A DNA stretch of 64,000 nt, from the NCBI RefSeq assembly GCF_018860745.1, contig NZ_JAHKPY010000012.1:186001-250000 (forward strand). The letters are read 5' to 3'. A model generated the notes under the pieces. It had not been told where the DNA came from. It worked only from the letters and a program-made list of their open reading frames with translations, and did not search any database. The DNA comes from Zobellia uliginosa. GTDB lineage: Bacteria; Bacteroidota; Bacteroidia; Flavobacteriales; Flavobacteriaceae. Made by a program: the position numbers and the translations under genes. Shown here piece after piece: positions 53,662 to 64,000 of the stretch; the stretch's first letter is position 1; each line of letters opens with the position of its first letter.

Positions 53662-54948
53662 TTATCTCAATTCCACATCTACAAAAGGGCGTTGAGTAGC
53701 ACCAATATAAACCTGTCTTGGCCTTCCTATTGGCTCACCTCTTAAACGCATTTCTCTCCATTGTGCAATCCATCCGGGCAGACGTCCCAATGCGAACATT
53801 ACAGTGAACATCTCTGTTGGTATACCCAACGCGCGATAGATAATACCAGAGTAGAAATCTACATTAGGGTATAATTTTCTGTCTACGAAGTACTGATCTT
53901 CCAAGGCTTCTTTTTCCAATCCTTTGGCAATTGCCAAAATGGGATCGTCAATACCTAAACTTTCTAATACATCATCCGCCGCTTTTTTAATGATTTTCGC
54001 TCTTGGGTCAAAGTTCTTGTAAACTCTGTGACCAAAGCCCATTAATCTAAAAGGGTCTGATTTATCTTTGGCCTTCGCCATATATTTTTTGGTATCCCCG
54101 CCATCTTTTTCAATAGCTTCAAGCATTTCTAATACAGCTTGGTTTGCTCCACCATGCAAGGGCCCCCATAAGGCAGATATACCTGCAGACAGAGATGCAA
54201 AAAGACCTGCATGTGAAGAACCTACTATTCTTACTGTAGATGTAGAACAGTTCTGCTCGTGATCTGCATGCAGAATCAACAACTTATCCAAAGCATCGAT
54301 TACCAAATCATCTTTGCAATACACTTGGTTTGGCTTTTTGAACATCATTTTATGAATATTCTCTACGTAGCCCAAAGTATCATCACCATAATCTAATGGC
54401 AATCCTTTTTTCTTTCTAAGCGTCCAAGCAACAAGTACCGGGAATTTGGCCAAAATGCGAACTATGGCATGGTACATATCTTTATCCGAAGAAACATCAA
54501 CTGTTGAAGGGTTAAAGGCGATAAGTGCACTAGTTAATGAAGATAAGACTCCCATTGGATGTGCGGACTTCGGAAATCCATCCAAAATCTTTTTCATTTC
54601 CTCATCAACTTGAGATTCTTCCTTAATATCGGTATGAAATTTTTCTAATTCAACCTTATTAGGTAATTCCCCAAAAATTAAAAGGTAAGCAACCTCTAGG
54701 AAGTCGGCCTTTTCCGCCAGTTCTTCAATAGAATAACCACGATACCTTAATATACCTTTTTCACCATCTAAAAACGTGATGGCACTTTCACAAGAACCTG
54801 TATTTTTATAACCTGGATCTATTGTTATAATACCGTTTGTGGAAGCCCGTAAGGTTTTGATATCTATGGCGAGCTCATCTTCTGTGCCCTTGATTACCGG
54901 AAATTCATATTTCTTACCGTTGTACTCTAAAGTAGCTTTATCTGACAT
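53662..54948 (-). CDS. gltA: Citrate synthase
   Basis: 428 residues, full length for the bacterial type. Active-site segments: HADHEQNCSTSTVRIVGSSHAG and GFGHRVYKNFDPRAKII with catalytic His, and Asp in the FYSGIIYRALGIP region. The N-terminal beta-sandwich (LEYNGKKYEFPVIKGTEDE) is that of the hexameric, NADH-sensitive gltA type. First committed step of the TCA cycle. Monocistronic: its own terminator lies downstream. Confidence 0.97.
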   Translation of the reverse strand: MSDKATLEYNGKKYEFPVIKGTEDELAIDIKTLRASTNGIITIDPGYKNTGSCESAITFLDGEKGILRYRGYSIEELAEKADFLEVAYLLIFGELPNKVELEKFHTDIKEESQVDEEMKKILDGFPKSAHPMGVLSSLTSALIAFNPSTVDVSSDKDMYHAIVRILAKFPVLVAWTLRKKKGLPLDYGDDTLGYVENIHKMMFKKPNQVYCKDDLVIDALDKLLILHADHEQNCSTSTVRIVGSSHAGLFASLSAGISALWGPLHGGANQAVLEMLEAIEKDGGDTKKYMAKAKDKSDPFRLMGFGHRVYKNFDPRAKIIKKAADDVLESLGIDDPILAIAKGLEKEALEDQYFVDRKLYPNVDFYSGIIYRALGIPTEMFTVMFALGRLPGWIAQWREMRLRGEPIGRPRQVYIGATQRPFVDVELR

Positions 54949-55078
54949 TTTTGAATTTTACTTAAAATTGAAGTGGACGTAAATTTACACAAAATGAAAC
55001 ATCTTAACAACGATGTTTTTTTGTTTATTTAATAATTAACAATGATTTGATTGGTTGTTGCAGAAAAACCGATTTCCC

Positions 55079-56614
55079 TTATAGAACATATAATTTTTCA
55101 TAATACTCATCTAAAGACTTCTCCCATGTAAAGCGAACTTTAGATGCATTAGCCTTGATTTCCTTCCATTTATCTTTATCATTCTCCCAAACATCAATGG
55201 CCTCACTAAAATTCTTGACCATATTTTTTATTTTTTCGTCATAGGTCTTACCGTCAAAAGCAAAACCTGTTACACCGGGAACGACAGTATCTTTTAAACC
55301 GCCAGTATGGTGCACAAAACAAGGATTCCCATTACGCATAGCCAGCATCTGACTTATACCGCAGGGTTCAAAAAGGCTTGGCATGCAATATAAATCCGAC
55401 TCTAAATAAATAGAGTCTATAAGGTCTTCTGATTGCCCGTTGGTAAAGATAAAATTATCATGTTTATAGCTCATACTACGGAAAAATTCTTCATAATCAG
55501 GATCTCCCGTACCTAGCAGCATAAATATACCATCTATATCGCGCAACCTTTGAAGCATTTGTTCAAAAGCCTCCGGAGAGCGTTTAAAAAAATAAAATTT
55601 CTGTTCTGTTAATCGGGCTACGCTAGAAACTATAAACTTTGGCTTTTCCGATACATATAACATTATCTTCTCCCCTGTATGGGCTAGAAAATCGGCTTTA
55701 TATTTTTTAGACTCATCCTGTAACCATCGAAAAAGAGCTTTTACAGTGTTACGATATATCTTGCCTTTATCCGCCTTTCTTATATTGTTATAATTAGAAG
55801 CATTAAGTATACCTATAAGTCTACCTTCATTATTTGCATGTTGTAAATCTTTCTCCAAACTCTCACCTCCAACAAATTCAGGTCTTGCACTTGGTAACAT
55901 CACATCTTCTTTATAAGATGGAGATACGGTATGAACCGAATCTGCCAACCTAATACCAACTGCCATAAGATTAATACAATCTTGATAGCGCGGGTCTTTT
56001 AAAGCATCATGATCTAATTGCAACTCCGGAAACCAATTATGAACCGAAGCATAATTATCATAAAAAGGACGTATGCCTTGAATAGCTAAATTATGTATAC
56101 TATATACGTAACGCATTTTCTTCAAATCCGTATAACTTGGATGATAGGTTTTTAAGAAAAGTAAAGCACTAGCATGCCAGTCATGCATATGTACGATATC
56201 CAAATCTCCAAATGCGCCCATTTTTATTGCCTCGGCAACCGCAGTACAAAAAATTACATATTTTATGAAATCGGTGAAAAATGGCTCTGTAGGATCGTCA
56301 TGATAAATATGAGCTATTCCTCCCTCTTCAATTTCCGGATGGTGAATAACATAATGCACAATATTAGGGTATTCTTTTTTTCCAGGAACCTCATAGAGTT
56401 CAGCCCTGTAATTAGTACCTCTTAATTGAAAGTCCAGGTTGGTCCTAAATGTACCGTTATGATGAAGCCTAGAATATGATGGCACCACCACTTGCACTTT
56501 ATCACCTCTTTTGGCTATGTGCCTTGGTACATCTCGCACAACATCACCCATGCCTCCTGCTTTACAGTTAGCTATCCCATCATTTTCAGCAGCTACAAAA
56601 AGAAAATTATTCAT
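55079..56614 (-). CDS. glgA: Glycogen/starch synthase (GT5)
   Basis: 511 residues from ATG 56614 (MNNFLFVAAENDG); an ATG three codons earlier is possible. The N-terminal KAGGMGDVVRDVPRHIAKRGD is the KxGGL-type substrate-binding signature. The starch-synthase catalytic domain includes HMHDWHASALL, SIHNLAIQG and, in the second Rossmann half, PSLFEPCGISQMLAMRNG. It elongates alpha-1,4-glucan. It is somewhat longer than E. coli GlgA (477), with an insertion after VGGESLEKDL. No other glycogen genes are next to it. Confidence 0.92.
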   Translation of the reverse strand: MNNFLFVAAENDGIANCKAGGMGDVVRDVPRHIAKRGDKVQVVVPSYSRLHHNGTFRTNLDFQLRGTNYRAELYEVPGKKEYPNIVHYVIHHPEIEEGGIAHIYHDDPTEPFFTDFIKYVIFCTAVAEAIKMGAFGDLDIVHMHDWHASALLFLKTYHPSYTDLKKMRYVYSIHNLAIQGIRPFYDNYASVHNWFPELQLDHDALKDPRYQDCINLMAVGIRLADSVHTVSPSYKEDVMLPSARPEFVGGESLEKDLQHANNEGRLIGILNASNYNNIRKADKGKIYRNTVKALFRWLQDESKKYKADFLAHTGEKIMLYVSEKPKFIVSSVARLTEQKFYFFKRSPEAFEQMLQRLRDIDGIFMLLGTGDPDYEEFFRSMSYKHDNFIFTNGQSEDLIDSIYLESDLYCMPSLFEPCGISQMLAMRNGNPCFVHHTGGLKDTVVPGVTGFAFDGKTYDEKIKNMVKNFSEAIDVWENDKDKWKEIKANASKVRFTWEKSLDEYYEKLYVL

Positions 56615-56678
56615 GTGAGGCATTGGTTAGAAGTTTGTTAAAAAGGTAGGTAATCTTTGTGATTACTGCAAAAAAAAA

Positions 56679-56713
56679 GGCCTTCTGATTCGAAAAATAT
56701 CGAAAGAAAGGCC
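56679..56713 (-). terminator. Intrinsic terminator of eno
   Basis: Imperfect hairpin: GGCCTT arms (56679-56684 and 56708-56713) plus an inner TTCGA/TCGAA pairing. On the minus strand about nine T residues follow. It lies just after the eno stop (56747). Confidence 0.7.
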
Positions 56714-56746
56714 AGTTTTTCAATTTTACTAATAAGCTTTAATTCA

Positions 56747-58066
<1,320 letters not shown>

Positions 58067-58158
58067 TTAAATTTTGCTAGCTGCAAATATACAAAACCGT
58101 GAAAGTAATGCATGGTACGGCGCAACTATATTACCGTAATTATAACAATAACTTAACC

Positions 58159-59280
58159 TTATGCCATTGCTGTTGCATTTTTCTCAATCAAATCAAAGAA
58201 TTGATCGAATAAATATTCTGCATCATGTGGTCCCGCACTTGCTTCTGGGTGATATTGAACCGAAAACACATCTTTGCCCTTCATTCGGATACCAGCAACC
58301 GTTTCATCATTTAAATGAACATGGGTGATTTCCAAATTTTCATTTGATTCAGTTTCCTCTTTATTCACAGCAAAACCATGATTTTGAGAAGTAATCTCAC
58401 CTTTCCCAGTCAATAAGTTTAAAATTGGATGGTTTATTCCTCTGTGGCCGTTGTGCATCTTAAAGGTAGAAACTCCGTTAGCCAATGCTATAACTTGATG
58501 ACCAAGACAAATACCAAAAACTGGTTTCCCGCTAGCAATCATTCCTTTTGCGGTCTGAATAGCATCAGATAGAGGTTCTGGATCTCCAGGTCCATTAGAA
58601 ATAAAATATCCATCAGCTCCCCAAGCTTCCATTTCTTCAAATGAAGTATTGTAAGGAAAGACTTTTACGTATCCACCTCTTTTTTCAAGGTTTCTCAAAA
58701 TATTCTTTTTAATTCCAATATCTAACGCTGCAATTTTCATTGGTGCCTGTTCATCTCCAAAGAAATAAGCCCCCGTCGTAGAAACACTAGAAGCCAATTC
58801 TAGACCCTCCATACTTGGTACTTTCGCCAACTTGGCTTTCAAACCCTCGATATCATCAACATCTGTAGTAATCACAGCATTCATTGCTCCGTTATCTCTA
58901 ATATATCCTACCAATGCACGAGTATCAACATCGGATATTGCAAAGAGATTATTATCTTCCAAAAAATTCTCCAAACTCTTATCTGCTCTCGGCCTAGAAT
59001 AATTATAGCTGAAATTTCTACATACCAGACCAGAGATTTTAATTGAATCAGACTCCGCTTCTTCTGCCACAGTACCGTAATTCCCTATATGGGCATTTGT
59101 GGTTACCATAATCTGACCGAAGTATGACGGGTCCGTAAAAATTTCTTGGTAACCGGTCATTCCGGTATTAAAGCAAACCTCTCCAAATGCCGTTCCATCT
59201 TTATCACCAACGGATTTACCATAAAATATGGTGCCATCGGCCAACAATAACAATGCTTTCTTTCGGGATTGATACTTCAT
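58159..59280 (-). CDS. carA: Carbamoyl-phosphate synthase small subunit
   Basis: 373 residues from ATG 59280 (MKYQSRKKALLLLADG). An in-frame ATG at 59316 is rejected because it nearly abuts the rplQ terminator hairpin and adds a lysine/asparagine-rich stretch. The class I glutamine amidotransferase domain has the catalytic Cys in FGICLGHQVIALA and the His/Glu in YHPEASAGPHD. Supplies ammonia to CarB for arginine and pyrimidines. carB is not in the window. Confidence 0.96.
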   Translation of the reverse strand: MKYQSRKKALLLLADGTIFYGKSVGDKDGTAFGEVCFNTGMTGYQEIFTDPSYFGQIMVTTNAHIGNYGTVAEEAESDSIKISGLVCRNFSYNYSRPRADKSLENFLEDNNLFAISDVDTRALVGYIRDNGAMNAVITTDVDDIEGLKAKLAKVPSMEGLELASSVSTTGAYFFGDEQAPMKIAALDIGIKKNILRNLEKRGGYVKVFPYNTSFEEMEAWGADGYFISNGPGDPEPLSDAIQTAKGMIASGKPVFGICLGHQVIALANGVSTFKMHNGHRGINHPILNLLTGKGEITSQNHGFAVNKEETESNENLEITHVHLNDETVAGIRMKGKDVFSVQYHPEASAGPHDAEYLFDQFFDLIEKNATAMA

Positions 59281-59319
59281 ACGTTTGTTCTTTTTTTTAA
59301 TTTCACAAATAAACATAAA

Positions 59320-59349
59320 AAAAGGATAAACTATAAAGTTTATCCTTTT
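59320..59349 (-). terminator. Intrinsic terminator of the secY-rplQ ribosomal operon
   Basis: Perfect 12-bp stem (AAAAGGATAAAC with GTTTATCCTTTT) around a 6-base loop. On the minus strand it is followed by a T-run. It ends the long ribosomal operon just after rplQ (stop at 59376). Confidence 0.88.
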
Positions 59350-59375
59350 CCAAAATATTATTAAATATCAACATC

Positions 59376-59927
59376 TTATTCTTCTGAATCGTCTGCTTTT
59401 GTTTCGATATCTTTTTGAGACCCTTTTTCAGAATCCTCGGCAACCACAGGTGGAGTCTTAGCCTCTTTAGTAGCTTCTACTTCGCTTTTACCACCTCTTC
59501 TACTTCTTCTAGTAGTTTTCTTTTTGGCTTTACCAGCGTTATATAGTTCGTTAAAATCAACCAGCTCGATCATTGCCATGTCAGCATTATCTCCCAAACG
59601 ATTACCAAGCTTAATTATCCTGGTATAACCTCCTGGTCTATCGGCTACCTTTTCCGCTACAGTACTGAACAACTCATTAACTGCAAACTTATCTCTTAGG
59701 TTTTTGAAAACAATACGTCTGTTATGTGTTCCCTTCTCAGCGGAAACATTATTTTCTGCTTTTGATTTTGTAATCAAAGGTTCAACAAATTGTTTTAAAG
59801 CCTTAGCTTTAGCTACAGTTGTATTAATTCTTTTGTGTTCAATCAATGAACAGGCCATATTGGCTAACATCGCCTTTCTGTGCGCTGTTTTACGTCCTAA
59901 ATGATTGACTTTTTTACCGTGTCTCAT
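59376..59927 (-). CDS. rplQ: 50S ribosomal protein L17
   Basis: 183 residues. The core (about 1-125) begins [22 protein letters not shown]-terminal extension of about 50 residues beyond the E. coli length is first basic ([13 protein letters not shown]), then acidic (KADDSEE), as is usual in Bacteroidota. Last gene of the operon; terminator follows. Confidence 0.97.
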   Translation of the reverse strand: MRHGKKVNHLGRKTAHRKAMLANMACSLIEHKRINTTVAKAKALKQFVEPLITKSKAENNVSAEKGTHNRRIVFKNLRDKFAVNELFSTVAEKVADRPGGYTRIIKLGNRLGDNADMAMIELVDFNELYNAGKAKKKTTRRSRRGGKSEVEATKEAKTPPVVAEDSEKGSQKDIETKADDSEE

Positions 59928-59988
59928 TATCTTATTCTAATGTATTTCTCCAATCCCAGGGAATTTCCCTTCGTGTAAGAAATATCGA

Positions 59989-60981
59989 TTAATCTTTATC
60001 TAATTTATATTTCGAAAGGTCCATCCCGAAGCTAAGCCCCTTATTGATAACCAATTCTTCTAATTCTGTTAATGACTTCTTACCGAAATTTCTAAATTTC
60101 ATCAAGTCATTCTTATTGAAAGAAACCAAATCTCCCAAAGTATCTACTTCCGCTGCTTTCAAACAGTTCAAGGCACGTACGGAAAGATCCATATCTACCA
60201 ATTTCGTTTTCAACAACTGACGCATATGCAACGACTCTTCATCGTAAGTTTCAGTTTGAGCTATTTCATCTGCCTCTAAAGTGATACGCTCATCAGAAAA
60301 CAACATAAAGTGGTGAATCAAAACCTTAGCACCTTCGGTTAAAGCATCTTTAGGATGAATTGAACCATCGGTTACAATTTCGAAAACCAATTTTTCATAA
60401 TCCGTTTTTTGCTCTACACGAAAGTTTTCAATACTATATTTTACATTCTTTATAGGTGTAAAGATAGAATCAATAGCTATAGTACCTAAAGCAGCATTTG
60501 ATTTCTTGTTCTCATCAGCAGGAACATAGCCACGACCTTTATCGATAACTATTTCCATATTGATGTTAACTTTAGAATCCATATTACAGATAACCAAATC
60601 CGGATTCAACACTTGGTAACCAGAAATAAATTTCTGAAAATCACCAGCAGTCAATTGCTCTTTTCCACTTACGGAAATTGAAACTACTTCTGCTTCAGAA
60701 TCTTCTATTTGTTTCTTAAAGCGTACTTGCTTAAGATTCAATATTATTTCTGTAACATCTTCTACTATGCCAGAAACAACCGAAAACTCATGCTCTACAC
60801 CATCCATTCTCAAAGAGGTAATAGCATGTCCTTCCAATGAAGAAAGCAACACTCTTCTAAGTGCGTTCCCAACAGTCAATCCATAACCGGGCTCTAAAGG
60901 ACGAAATTCGAACTTTCCTTCGAAATCCGAAGAATCGATCATTATTACTTTATCGGGTTTCTGAAAATTAAATAATGCCAT
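59989..60981 (-). CDS. rpoA: DNA-directed RNA polymerase alpha subunit
   Basis: 330 residues, full length. The N-terminal assembly domain includes [19 protein letters not shown], and the C-terminal alpha-CTD (about 255-330) includes [16 protein letters not shown] and [16 protein letters not shown], which contact UP elements and activators. Located between rpsD and rplQ, the standard position. Confidence 0.98.
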   Translation of the reverse strand: MALFNFQKPDKVIMIDSSDFEGKFEFRPLEPGYGLTVGNALRRVLLSSLEGHAITSLRMDGVEHEFSVVSGIVEDVTEIILNLKQVRFKKQIEDSEAEVVSISVSGKEQLTAGDFQKFISGYQVLNPDLVICNMDSKVNINMEIVIDKGRGYVPADENKKSNAALGTIAIDSIFTPIKNVKYSIENFRVEQKTDYEKLVFEIVTDGSIHPKDALTEGAKVLIHHFMLFSDERITLEADEIAQTETYDEESLHMRQLLKTKLVDMDLSVRALNCLKAAEVDTLGDLVSFNKNDLMKFRNFGKKSLTELEELVINKGLSFGMDLSKYKLDKD

Positions 60982-60999
60982 ATGACTTAGTGTTCTTTA

Positions 61000-61605
61000 T
61001 TATTTAGAGTAAAGCTCAACTATTAATTGTTCTTTGATATTCTCTGGAATTTGAAGTCTTTCAGGAACAGTTACAAAAGCTCCTTCTTTCTTTTCTGAAT
61101 TCCAAGTAATCCATTCGTACACTTTACTGTTAGCAGCAAGTGAATCTTGTATAGATTGTAGAGATTTAGATTTTTCACGAACTCCTACAACATCACCTGC
61201 TTTTAGTGAATAAGAAGGTATGTTTACCAATTCTCCATTTACTGTAATGTGTCTGTGTGATACCAATTGTCTTGCCCCTCTTCTTGAAGGAGAAATTCCC
61301 ATGCGGAAAACTACGTTATCCAAACGTGATTCACATAATTGAAGTAATACCTCACCAGTAACACCTTCTTTTCTCTTAGCAGTAGAGAAGATATTTCTAA
61401 ATTGCTTTTCCAAAATACCGTAGGTGTACTTAGCTTTCTGCTTTTCCATTAACTGTACTGAGTACTCAGACTTTTTACCTCTACGTCTTGCGTTACCATG
61501 TTGCCCTGGAGGGTAATTTTTCTTTTCAAAAGACTTATCATCTCCGAAAATTGCTTCGCCGAATTTACGTGCGATTTTACTCTTTGGTCCTGTATATCTT
61601 GCCAT
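61000..61605 (-). CDS. rpsD: 30S ribosomal protein S4
   Basis: 201 residues with N-terminal [16 protein letters not shown] and a C-terminal S4 RNA-binding domain ([28 protein letters not shown]). The zinc-binding cysteines found in some S4 proteins are missing (C-minus form). Binds 16S rRNA early in assembly and may regulate the operon. Confidence 0.98.
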   Translation of the reverse strand: MARYTGPKSKIARKFGEAIFGDDKSFEKKNYPPGQHGNARRRGKKSEYSVQLMEKQKAKYTYGILEKQFRNIFSTAKRKEGVTGEVLLQLCESRLDNVVFRMGISPSRRGARQLVSHRHITVNGELVNIPSYSLKAGDVVGVREKSKSLQSIQDSLAANSKVYEWITWNSEKKEGAFVTVPERLQIPENIKEQLIVELYSK

Positions 61606-61691
61606 TTTCTTAAATTTAGAAGTGTGATTATGAATTAAGGCTTATCCTTCGATAATCGTTAACAACACTTCTGTGAAATATTAGTAATTAA

Positions 61692-62096
61692 TTAAACTCT
61701 TCTTCTTTTTGGAGGACGACAACCATTATGCGGCATAGGTGTAACATCAATAATCTCGGTAACTTCTATACCAGAATTATGAACGGCACGAATGGCGGAT
61801 TCTCTTCCATTTCCAGGTCCCTTTACATAAACCTTTACTTTTCTTAAACCAGCTTCATGAGCAGTTTTAGAACACTCTTCAGCAGCAACCTGTGCAGCAT
61901 AAGGAGTATTTTTCTTAGAACCCCTAAAACCCATTTTTCCAGCAGATGACCATGAAATGACATCTCCTTTTTTATTGGTAAGGGAAATTATAATATTATT
62001 AAAAGATGCAGTTACGTGAGCCTCTCCAACCGAATCAACGATTACTTTACGCTTCTTTGCCGCTTTTGCACCTGCTTTTGTAGTTGCCTTTGCCAT
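61692..62096 (-). CDS. rpsK: 30S ribosomal protein S11
   Basis: 134 residues. Core strand [28 protein letters not shown], the family signature around [12 protein letters not shown], and the C-terminal [18 protein letters not shown] tail. A lysine/alanine-rich N-terminal extension ([14 protein letters not shown]) is typical of the phylum. Lies 13 bp after rpsM. Confidence 0.98.
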   Translation of the reverse strand: MAKATTKAGAKAAKKRKVIVDSVGEAHVTASFNNIIISLTNKKGDVISWSSAGKMGFRGSKKNTPYAAQVAAEECSKTAHEAGLRKVKVYVKGPGNGRESAIRAVHNSGIEVTEIIDVTPMPHNGCRPPKRRRV

Positions 62097-62109
62097 AATA
62101 ACCTACTTA

Positions 62110-62484
62110 TTATTTAGTTGCCTTCTTCTTGTTGGCTACCGTTTTTCTTTTTCCTTTTCTCGTCCTAGAGTTATTCTTGGTACGTTGTCCTCTAAGAGGA
62201 AGACCTGATCTATGACGGATACCACGGTAACAACCAATATCCATTAGACGCTTAATATTAAGCTGTGTCTCAGAACGCAACTCACCTTCTATTGTAAAAG
62301 AAGAAACGGCATCCCTGATACGACCAATCTCCTCATCGTTCCAATCAGACACTTTTGTATCTTCACTCACTTGGGCCTTCTCTAAAATCTCTTTAGCCCT
62401 ACTTCTACCGACACCAAAAATATAGGTCAATGCAATTACGCCCCTTTTCTGTTTTGGTATGTCTATACCTGCAATTCTTGCCAT
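62110..62484 (-). CDS. rpsM: 30S ribosomal protein S13
   Basis: 124 residues beginning [21 protein letters not shown], with the signature [19 protein letters not shown] and a lysine/arginine-rich tail ([14 protein letters not shown]). Contacts the 30S head and P-site tRNA. Two bases separate it from the rpmJ stop. Confidence 0.98.
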   Translation of the reverse strand: MARIAGIDIPKQKRGVIALTYIFGVGRSRAKEILEKAQVSEDTKVSDWNDEEIGRIRDAVSSFTIEGELRSETQLNIKRLMDIGCYRGIRHRSGLPLRGQRTKNNSRTRKGKRKTVANKKKATK

Positions 62485-62486
62485 AA

Positions 62487-62603
62487 TTATCCTTGTCTTT
62501 GTTTAAATCTAGGATTCTTTTTGTTGATTACGTACAACCTGCCTTTTCTGCGTACAATCTTGCAGTCGGCACTTCTTTTCTTAACTGATGCTCTAACTTT
62601 CAT
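62487..62603 (-). CDS. rpmJ: 50S ribosomal protein L36 (zinc-independent form)
   Basis: 38 residues, my translation from ATG 62603: [17 protein letters not shown], then [20 protein letters not shown]. The zinc ribbon of classical L36 (C11-C14-C27-H32) is lost: only Cys14 remains and the others are Ser, Lys and Phe. This is the C-minus form. It sits between infA and rpsM, its standard position. Confidence 0.95.
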   Translation of the reverse strand: MKVRASVKKRSADCKIVRRKGRLYVINKKNPRFKQRQG

Positions 62604-62627
62604 CGTTCTTATTCTTCTATCGTATTA

Positions 62628-62843
62628 CTAATATCTATATGTAATTCTGGCTTTGGATAGGTCATAAGGACTCATTTCCAATTTCACTTTATCACCAGGA
62701 AGTAATTTAATGTAATGCATACGCATCTTTCCTGAAATGTGAGCCGTTACTACATGCCCATTTTCTAACTCAACTCTAAACATTGCGTTTGACAATGCTT
62801 CAATTATAGACCCGTCTTGTTCTATTGCTGCTTGTTTAGCCAT
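62628..62843 (-). CDS. infA: Translation initiation factor IF-1
   Basis: 71 residues, OB-fold S1 domain: [31 protein letters not shown], then [34 protein letters not shown]. Binds the 30S A site during initiation. Two bases separate its start from the secY stop, so translation is probably coupled. Confidence 0.98.
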   Translation of the reverse strand: MAKQAAIEQDGSIIEALSNAMFRVELENGHVVTAHISGKMRMHYIKLLPGDKVKLEMSPYDLSKARITYRY

Positions 62844-62845
62844 AC

Positions 62846-64000
62846 TTATGCGACTTTTCTATTTTTCCCAGATTTCATCAACCCGTCATAATGTCTATTC
62901 AACAAATAAGCATTTACCTGTTGTACTGTATCAATAGCTACACCTACCATAATTAAAAGTGATGTACCCCCATAGAACATTGCCCAACCTGCTTGAATAT
63001 CCATCAATTTTACCACAATAGCAGGTAAAACTGCTAAAAGGGCCAAAAATACGGAACCTGGCAACGTTATCAAAGACATTATTTTATCTAAAAAGTCTCC
63101 AGTCTCTTTGCCCGGTCTAATACCCGGTATAAAACCACCACTTCTTTTTAAATCATCTGCCATTTTATTGGTCGGTACAGTAATAGCTGTATAGAAATAT
63201 GTGAAAATAATTATCAATAAACCGAACAACACATTGTAAGCTAGACCAAATATATCCTGAAACTGAACTTCCATCCATTGACCCGCTGCGCTGCTATTAA
63301 ACGTTTTTCCAATTAAACTTGGTGCAAACATAATTGCTTGAGCAAATATAATAGGCATTACTCCCGAAGCATTAAGCTTTAATGGTATGTATTGTCTAGA
63401 ACCCATTATGTTCTTTTCATATCCGCCAGAAGCCGTCCTTCTTGCATACTGCACAGGTATTTGACGTGTAGCCATCACCAATAGAATACTAGCTAAGATT
63501 ACCAAGAACCAAAGTATTATTTCTATCAAGATAAACATTAAGCCACCATTATTATCGACAGTTCTAGAGATAAATTCCTGCACGAAAGATTGAGGCATAG
63601 TTGCTATAATACCTATCATAATTAATAATGAGATTCCATTACCAATACCTTTATCGGTAATTTTCTCTCCTAACCACATGGCAAATACACAACCTGTAAC
63701 CAAGATAATAACTGCAGGAACCATGAAATCCAAACCTTTACCCAAAACAAAGGCACTATCTTGAACTCCAAAAGCCTCTAAACCATATAAATAAGCTGGT
63801 GCCTGTACAACACAGATACCAATAGTTAACCAACGTGTAATCTGATTCTTCGTTTTTCTACCACTCTCACCTTCTTTATCCAACTTCTGTAGATAAGGAA
63901 TGGCAATACTCATAAGTTGTACAACAATAGATGCCGAAATATAAGGCATAATGCCTAACGCAAATATTGATGCATTAGCAAAAGCACCACCGGTAAAAGC
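62846..64000 (-). CDS. secY: Protein translocase subunit SecY (partial)
   Basis: C-terminal 384 residues; the N-terminus lies beyond the right edge of the window. The frame is open to base 64000, ahead of an internal Met at 63949. Multiple helices with SecY signatures are visible: [28 protein letters not shown], the cytoplasmic loop region YARRTASGG, and [19 protein letters not shown]. Forms the translocation channel with SecE/SecG. Upstream partner of infA in the ribosomal operon. Confidence 0.97.
   Translation of the reverse strand, partial: AFTGGAFANASIFALGIMPYISASIVVQLMSIAIPYLQKLDKEGESGRKTKNQITRWLTIGICVVQAPAYLYGLEAFGVQDSAFVLGKGLDFMVPAVIILVTGCVFAMWLGEKITDKGIGNGISLLIMIGIIATMPQSFVQEFISRTVDNNGGLMFILIEIILWFLVILASILLVMATRQIPVQYARRTASGGYEKNIMGSRQYIPLKLNASGVMPIIFAQAIMFAPSLIGKTFNSSAAGQWMEVQFQDIFGLAYNVLFGLLIIIFTYFYTAITVPTNKMADDLKRSGGFIPGIRPGKETGDFLDKIMSLITLPGSVFLALLAVLPAIVVKLMDIQAGWAMFYGGTSLLIMVGVAIDTVQQVNAYLLNRHYDGLMKSGKNRKVA

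Noticed and set aside
54992-55025. AACATC/GATGTT hairpin with a T-run upstream of gltA
   Set aside because: Short stem on the plus strand with no plus-strand gene ending there; likely chance in AT-rich DNA.
59281-59316. Longer carA start (ATG 59316)
   Set aside because: It adds a Lys/Asn-rich stretch and begins at the edge of the rplQ terminator hairpin; ATG 59280 gives the usual N-terminus.

Overview
The window is AT-rich chromosomal DNA of a Bacteroidota bacterium, almost certainly a marine Flavobacteriaceae (Zobellia/Maribacter/Arenibacter-like). The signs are TAnnTTTG-type promoters with little Shine-Dalgarno, an ECF sigma/FecR/TonB-receptor unit, LytTR two-component pairs, flavobacterial DUFs (DUF4270, DUF4907, DUF6090, DUF1080, DUF1343) and the order secY-infA-rpmJ-rpsM-rpsK-rpsD-rpoA-rplQ-carA-eno. 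No rRNA, tRNA, CRISPR array, insertion sequence or prophage was seen. No gene-free stretch exceeds 300 bases, apart from the decayed yitT region at 17404-17978.

Layout. 1-4004 (minus): a cut-off MBL/rhodanese sulfur enzyme, a SulP permease and a di-heme peroxidase lipoprotein. 4111-8141 (minus): a tetR-SDR unit with operator-like palindromes, an aldose-epimerase/Crp pair and a cysteine-synthase-like enzyme. 8220-15057: a LolC/E-like permease divergent from a NamZ-type muramidase with start codons 3 bp apart, then a fatty-acid hydroxylase, GyrI-like and YkgJ-like proteins, a methyltransferase, a zincin lipoprotein and queE. 15260-19265 (plus): HerA-like ATPase, lipoprotein, yitT pseudogene, alpha/beta hydrolase, VOC protein. 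19318-23983 (minus): MFS, DUF1080, Gfo/Idh/MocA and aldo/keto reductase, a likely 3-keto-glycoside unit. 24119-27944: a tiny lipoprotein, a PAS histidine kinase, folD and ffh.

28118-33629: an unrecognised lipoprotein of A-A-B-B repeat architecture, divergent from an ECF sigma, FecR anti-sigma and TonB-dependent receptor. 33716-41844: a serine/threonine dehydratase-like enzyme, an MtfA-like peptidase, argS, a three-gene run with a DUF2867 protein, and a BCCT transporter. 42087-51559 is the most accessory-looking stretch. It holds two LytS/LytTR pairs around an EF-hand protein, a possible gene remnant and a DUF6090 protein, then a Kelch lipoprotein/DUF4907 unit divergent from a DUF4270 lipoprotein/outer-membrane protein pair. 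51575-64000 (minus): two amidinotransferase-fold hydrolases, gltA, glgA, eno, carA and the ribosomal operon.

The best candidates for something undescribed are the repeat lipoprotein with its sigma/anti-sigma/receptor unit, and the Kelch-DUF4907-kinase-regulator / DUF4270-OMP locus. At gene-expression level, three genes (sulP, tetR, queE) have a perfect -7 box exactly 4 nt before the start codon, which implies leaderless mRNAs.
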